Below are positions 61,742 through 64,000 of a stretch of DNA of 64,000 nucleotides, piece by piece. The DNA is from Nitrobacter sp. NHB1 (GTDB lineage Bacteria > Pseudomonadota > Alphaproteobacteria > Rhizobiales > Xanthobacteraceae). The DNA lies in NCBI RefSeq assembly GCF_036964665.1, contig NZ_JBAMDA010000001.1, forward strand, positions 434,001 to 498,000, read 5' to 3'. The stretch's first letter is position 1. Every line of letters begins with the position of its first letter. Under the pieces are notes generated by a model that made no database searches, was not told where the DNA came from, and worked only from the letters and a program-made list of their open reading frames with translations. The position numbers and the translations under genes are program-made.

Positions 61742-62518
61742 TCACTTCCGGAACAGAACGCCAATGCGCCCATAGATGCCGCTGCGATCGAAACTGTCCT
61801 CAACGAAGCCGGCGCCGACCGACCATTCGACCGGTCCCGTCTTGAAGCCCGTGAGGTGCGCGCCGATCCGGTACTGGGTGCTGAACTCGTCGGCGGATGC
61901 GGAGATTTCAGGCCCGGCCCAGAAGCGGTCGAGGAGGCGCCAGCCGGCCGCCGCGCGGGCGCTGTATCCCGATCCGATCGTCGTGGCCGAGGCGGCGGCC
62001 GCCACCATCATCGCGGGCATAGGCTCCCACCATAACTCGGTCGCGACGCGGGCGCCGAAATGGCTGCCGCGCAGCTTGTCGGTCGGAATATCGGGTTTCA
62101 ACGCATGACTTTCGACGGCCGGTCCGGCGAAGACCCTGATCTCGACATTGCCGCGCTTGACGCGCCAGCCTGGCAGGACCGAAGCGCGGAAGATGTTGGT
62201 GGTGAAGCGCTGCGTCGGCGTGTCGTAGCGCTCGAAATCGCCGGACATGAACAGGCGGATGAGGAGGCCGTCCTTGTTCAGGTCGCCCTGCGGCGCCAGC
62301 AGCATCCCGTCGTAGCCGGCCTGTCCGTTGCGCCAGAGATCGACGCCGCTGAAAAACAGGAATCGTTCGGGTTTGGAGCCGCCGCTGAGATTGTCGGCCA
62401 GCGGCGGACCGGCAGCCGCAGGCTGGGCCAACGGCCGACCCATGGTCGTGCACATCAGCAAGGCGGCCAAACACACTGCACGCGACGCCCCCAACGCACT
62501 GAGCCCCCACAAGCCCAA
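61742..62518 (-). CDS. cellulose biosynthesis protein BcsS
   Basis: The 258-residue protein matches the BcsS family, outer-membrane beta-barrels found with bacterial cellulose operons of Rhizobiales. It has a signal peptide (VCLAALLMCTTMGRPLAQP), then GGSKPERFLFFSGVDLWRNG and alternating strand pairs such as RFTTNIFRASVLPGWRVKRG and VEIRVFAGPAV, ending GRIGVLF. No bcsABC genes are in the window, so cellulose linkage is by family only. Confidence 0.85.
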   Translation of the reverse strand: MGLWGLSALGASRAVCLAALLMCTTMGRPLAQPAAAGPPLADNLSGGSKPERFLFFSGVDLWRNGQAGYDGMLLAPQGDLNKDGLLIRLFMSGDFERYDTPTQRFTTNIFRASVLPGWRVKRGNVEIRVFAGPAVESHALKPDIPTDKLRGSHFGARVATELWWEPMPAMMVAAAASATTIGSGYSARAAAGWRLLDRFWAGPEISASADEFSTQYRIGAHLTGFKTGPVEWSVGAGFVEDSFDRSGIYGRIGVLFRK

Positions 62519-62613
62519 CCGCTATATACGTACAACTACTGATAACAGACGATCGCGAGGGCGTAAGTGAACAATGAGAGAACTTCCCCAGAGACCTTGG
62601 GCCGGTGTCGTTC

Positions 62614-63075
62614 TTACAGCCGCCGCGCGATCAGGTTTTCCACCTTGACGCCGTCGCGTCCTTCGATGATCTCGGCGATCCAGCGGCGGTGACAGTGCTG
62701 ATGGTCGCGCTCATAGCAGAGGATGCAGACCGGCCCGGATTGTTTAACGAGCGCCGAGAGTTCGTCGATTTCCTCGCGGGCCTGCGGCGTCTTCAGATGC
62801 GCTGTATAGATTTCGTGCAGCACATCGAATTTGCCGCTGCGCCGGGCCAGCCGGCCTTGCTTCGGCGTCCCAAGTTCGCGCAGGTGCAGGTAGGCAATGC
62901 CGCGGTCGTCGAGGCTCGCGGCGAGCTGGTTCTTTGAAAAGCCGGCACGGCGGGACGACGTGATGGCGCGGACATCGACTAGCAGCTTGACGCCGGCCTG
63001 TTCCAGTTCGTCGAGCACGGCCCTGGCCGGTGTCTGCTCGTAACCGATGGTGAAGAGCCGGTTTTTCACCGCCAC
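62614..63075 (-). CDS. DUF488 protein
   Basis: The 153-residue protein has the DUF488 start LFTIGYEQTPARAVLDELEQ, VKLLVDVRAITSSRRAGFSKNQLA, HLRELGTPK and the C-terminal CILCYERDHQHCHRRWIAEI. The family's function is unknown. It is the partner of the DUF72 gene 14 bases upstream on the same strand; both families often occur together in Alphaproteobacteria. Confidence 0.88.
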   Translation of the reverse strand: MAVKNRLFTIGYEQTPARAVLDELEQAGVKLLVDVRAITSSRRAGFSKNQLAASLDDRGIAYLHLRELGTPKQGRLARRSGKFDVLHEIYTAHLKTPQAREEIDELSALVKQSGPVCILCYERDHQHCHRRWIAEIIEGRDGVKVENLIARRL

Positions 63076-63089
63076 ATCCTATCCTCCCG

Positions 63090-63884
63090 TTATTTCACTC
63101 GCGCGATCAGCTCCATCGCGCCCGCGGGCGCGCGCACCTTGCCCTCGTGGATCACGTAGGCGTACACGTCGCGCGGTGTTGTCTTTGGCTTGGCCTTGTC
63201 GACGCGGGGCAGGTCGTCCGGCTCGCCGCCTTCGGCCCAGGACTGAAATCGCTTCGCCCAGGCATCGAGCTGCTTCGGAGGATAGCAGGTCTCGACCTCG
63301 TCGTTGCCCTTCTGCAGACGCGCATAGACGAAATCCGCGGCGATGTCGGCGATCGCCGGATATTTGCCGTGCTCGGCGAACACCACTGGCACCCCGAACT
63401 GCCGCAACAGCGCGATGAAGGCGGGCGTGCAGAAGCTGTCGTGGCGGACTTCGACCGCATGCCGCAGCGCGCGCCCCTCCAGCTTGCGCGGCAAGAGTTC
63501 GAGGAACTTGCCGAAGTCAGCTTCGTCGAATGTCTTGGTCGGTGCGAACTGCCACAGCACCGGCCCGAGACAGTCGCCAAGTTCCAGCACACCGGAATCA
63601 TAGAAGCGCTTCACGGAGTCGCCGGCCTCGGCCAGCACCCGGCGATTGGTGGCGAAGCGTGGCCCTTTCAGCGAGAACACGAAGCCATCGGGCACCTCGC
63701 GCGCCCATTTGCGGAAGCTTTCTGGTTTCTGCGATCCGTAATAGGTGCCGTTGATCTCGATCGAGGTGAGTTTCGAGGCGGCGTAGGCCAGTTCCTTCGC
63801 CTGTGTCAGCCTGTCGGGGTAGAAAACGCCTCGCCACGGCGCGAAGGTCCAGCCGCCAATTCCGATGTAGATCTTGCCTGCCAT
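63090..63884 (-). CDS. DUF72 protein (YecE-like TIM barrel)
   Basis: The 264-residue protein has the YecE/DUF72 pattern: IYIGIGGWTFAPWRGVFYP at the start, LTSIEINGTYYGSQKPESFRKW, FSLKGPRFATNRR, LGPVLWQFAPTKTFDEADF and ALRHAVEVRHDSFCTPAFIAL. It is a TIM-barrel protein of unknown reaction. I start at ATG 63884; upstream of this the window holds only 116 bases. Confidence 0.88.
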   Translation of the reverse strand: MAGKIYIGIGGWTFAPWRGVFYPDRLTQAKELAYAASKLTSIEINGTYYGSQKPESFRKWAREVPDGFVFSLKGPRFATNRRVLAEAGDSVKRFYDSGVLELGDCLGPVLWQFAPTKTFDEADFGKFLELLPRKLEGRALRHAVEVRHDSFCTPAFIALLRQFGVPVVFAEHGKYPAIADIAADFVYARLQKGNDEVETCYPPKQLDAWAKRFQSWAEGGEPDDLPRVDKAKPKTTPRDVYAYVIHEGKVRAPAGAMELIARVK

Positions 63885-64000
63885 GTGACCTGCCTCTTGC
63901 GGATATTCCGGCCGTACCCATCTCAATGGCAACGGCGATGTTGACGCCCGCTCCATCGCCGGGACGACCACGGGATAATTTGGTGCGCCGGATGTACGCG

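Overview
The window looks like a chromosomal segment of a high-GC alphaproteobacterium of the Bradyrhizobium / Rhodopseudomonas / Nitrobacter group (Nitrobacteraceae). The basis is the protein set (MucR regulator, DUF5330, DUF6456, BcsS, a Tat-exported beta-helix protein, a FolP/FolB/FolK block, methylmalonyl-CoA mutase with MeaB, a Cox-type hydroxylase cluster) and several families of short extragenic palindromic repeats. I found no rRNA, tRNA, CRISPR array, phage genes or transposase. About sixty protein genes are supported, nearly all ordinary housekeeping or metabolic genes.

Layout. 1-4.0 kb: enoyl-CoA hydratase, an envelope protein of unknown function, a 54-codon small gene, a DUF2336 protein, and repeats. 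4.4-7.7 kb: an ECF sigma factor, its anti-sigma factor and a subtilisin-like protease. 8.0-10.1 kb: a conserved hypothetical gene, then the nickel/cobalt repressor RcnR and exporter RcnA. 10.1-14.0 kb (minus strand): beta-helix protein, Bcr/CflA drug exporter, pyroglutamyl peptidase, a tiny winged-helix protein. 14.4-18.1 kb: a Tat-signal small protein, a LodA-like oxidase and its LodB-like flavoprotein. 18.1-27.1 kb (minus strand): a DUF4332 gene, folP-folB-folK, mutA, a GFA-type gene, mutB, an inserted MntA/HepT toxin-antitoxin pair, and meaB.

27.4-38.9 kb (mostly plus strand): HerA-like ATPase, glycosyltransferase-87-like membrane protein, M20 peptidase, a membrane protein, MucR, a DnaA-domain-IV-like protein with a DUF6456 partner, SufE and DUF5330 (minus), then a DivJ-like histidine kinase overlapping a peptidoglycan-binding protein. 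39.2-47.4 kb: a cobalamin-riboswitch-controlled TonB receptor, ribulose-phosphate epimerase, an EF-hand protein, an outer-membrane beta-barrel, a small Gly/Cys protein, a P1-family peptidase and CcdA. 47.5-52.7 kb (minus): a complete branched-chain amino-acid type ABC importer (livHMGF plus binding protein). 53-64 kb: a membrane protein, a PcaD-like hydrolase, a Cox-type cluster (coxG, coxS, coxM, coxD, coxE, two XdhC halves, a MoeA/MobA-like fusion) and BcsS, DUF488 and DUF72 genes.

Connections. The adenosylcobalamin enzyme MutAB and its chaperone MeaB fit with the riboswitch-controlled B12 receptor, although they lie 17 kb apart. The sigma/anti-sigma/protease trio looks like one signalling unit, because the periplasmic part of the anti-sigma factor resembles the prodomain of the neighbouring protease. 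The Cox cluster contains small and medium subunits and maturation genes but no large molybdenum subunit. The LodA-like oxidase appears to lack the cysteine that would form its tryptophylquinone cofactor. These last three, with the Tat protein in front of the oxidase, are the most unusual points. All assignments come from reading the sequence and family knowledge; no search was run.
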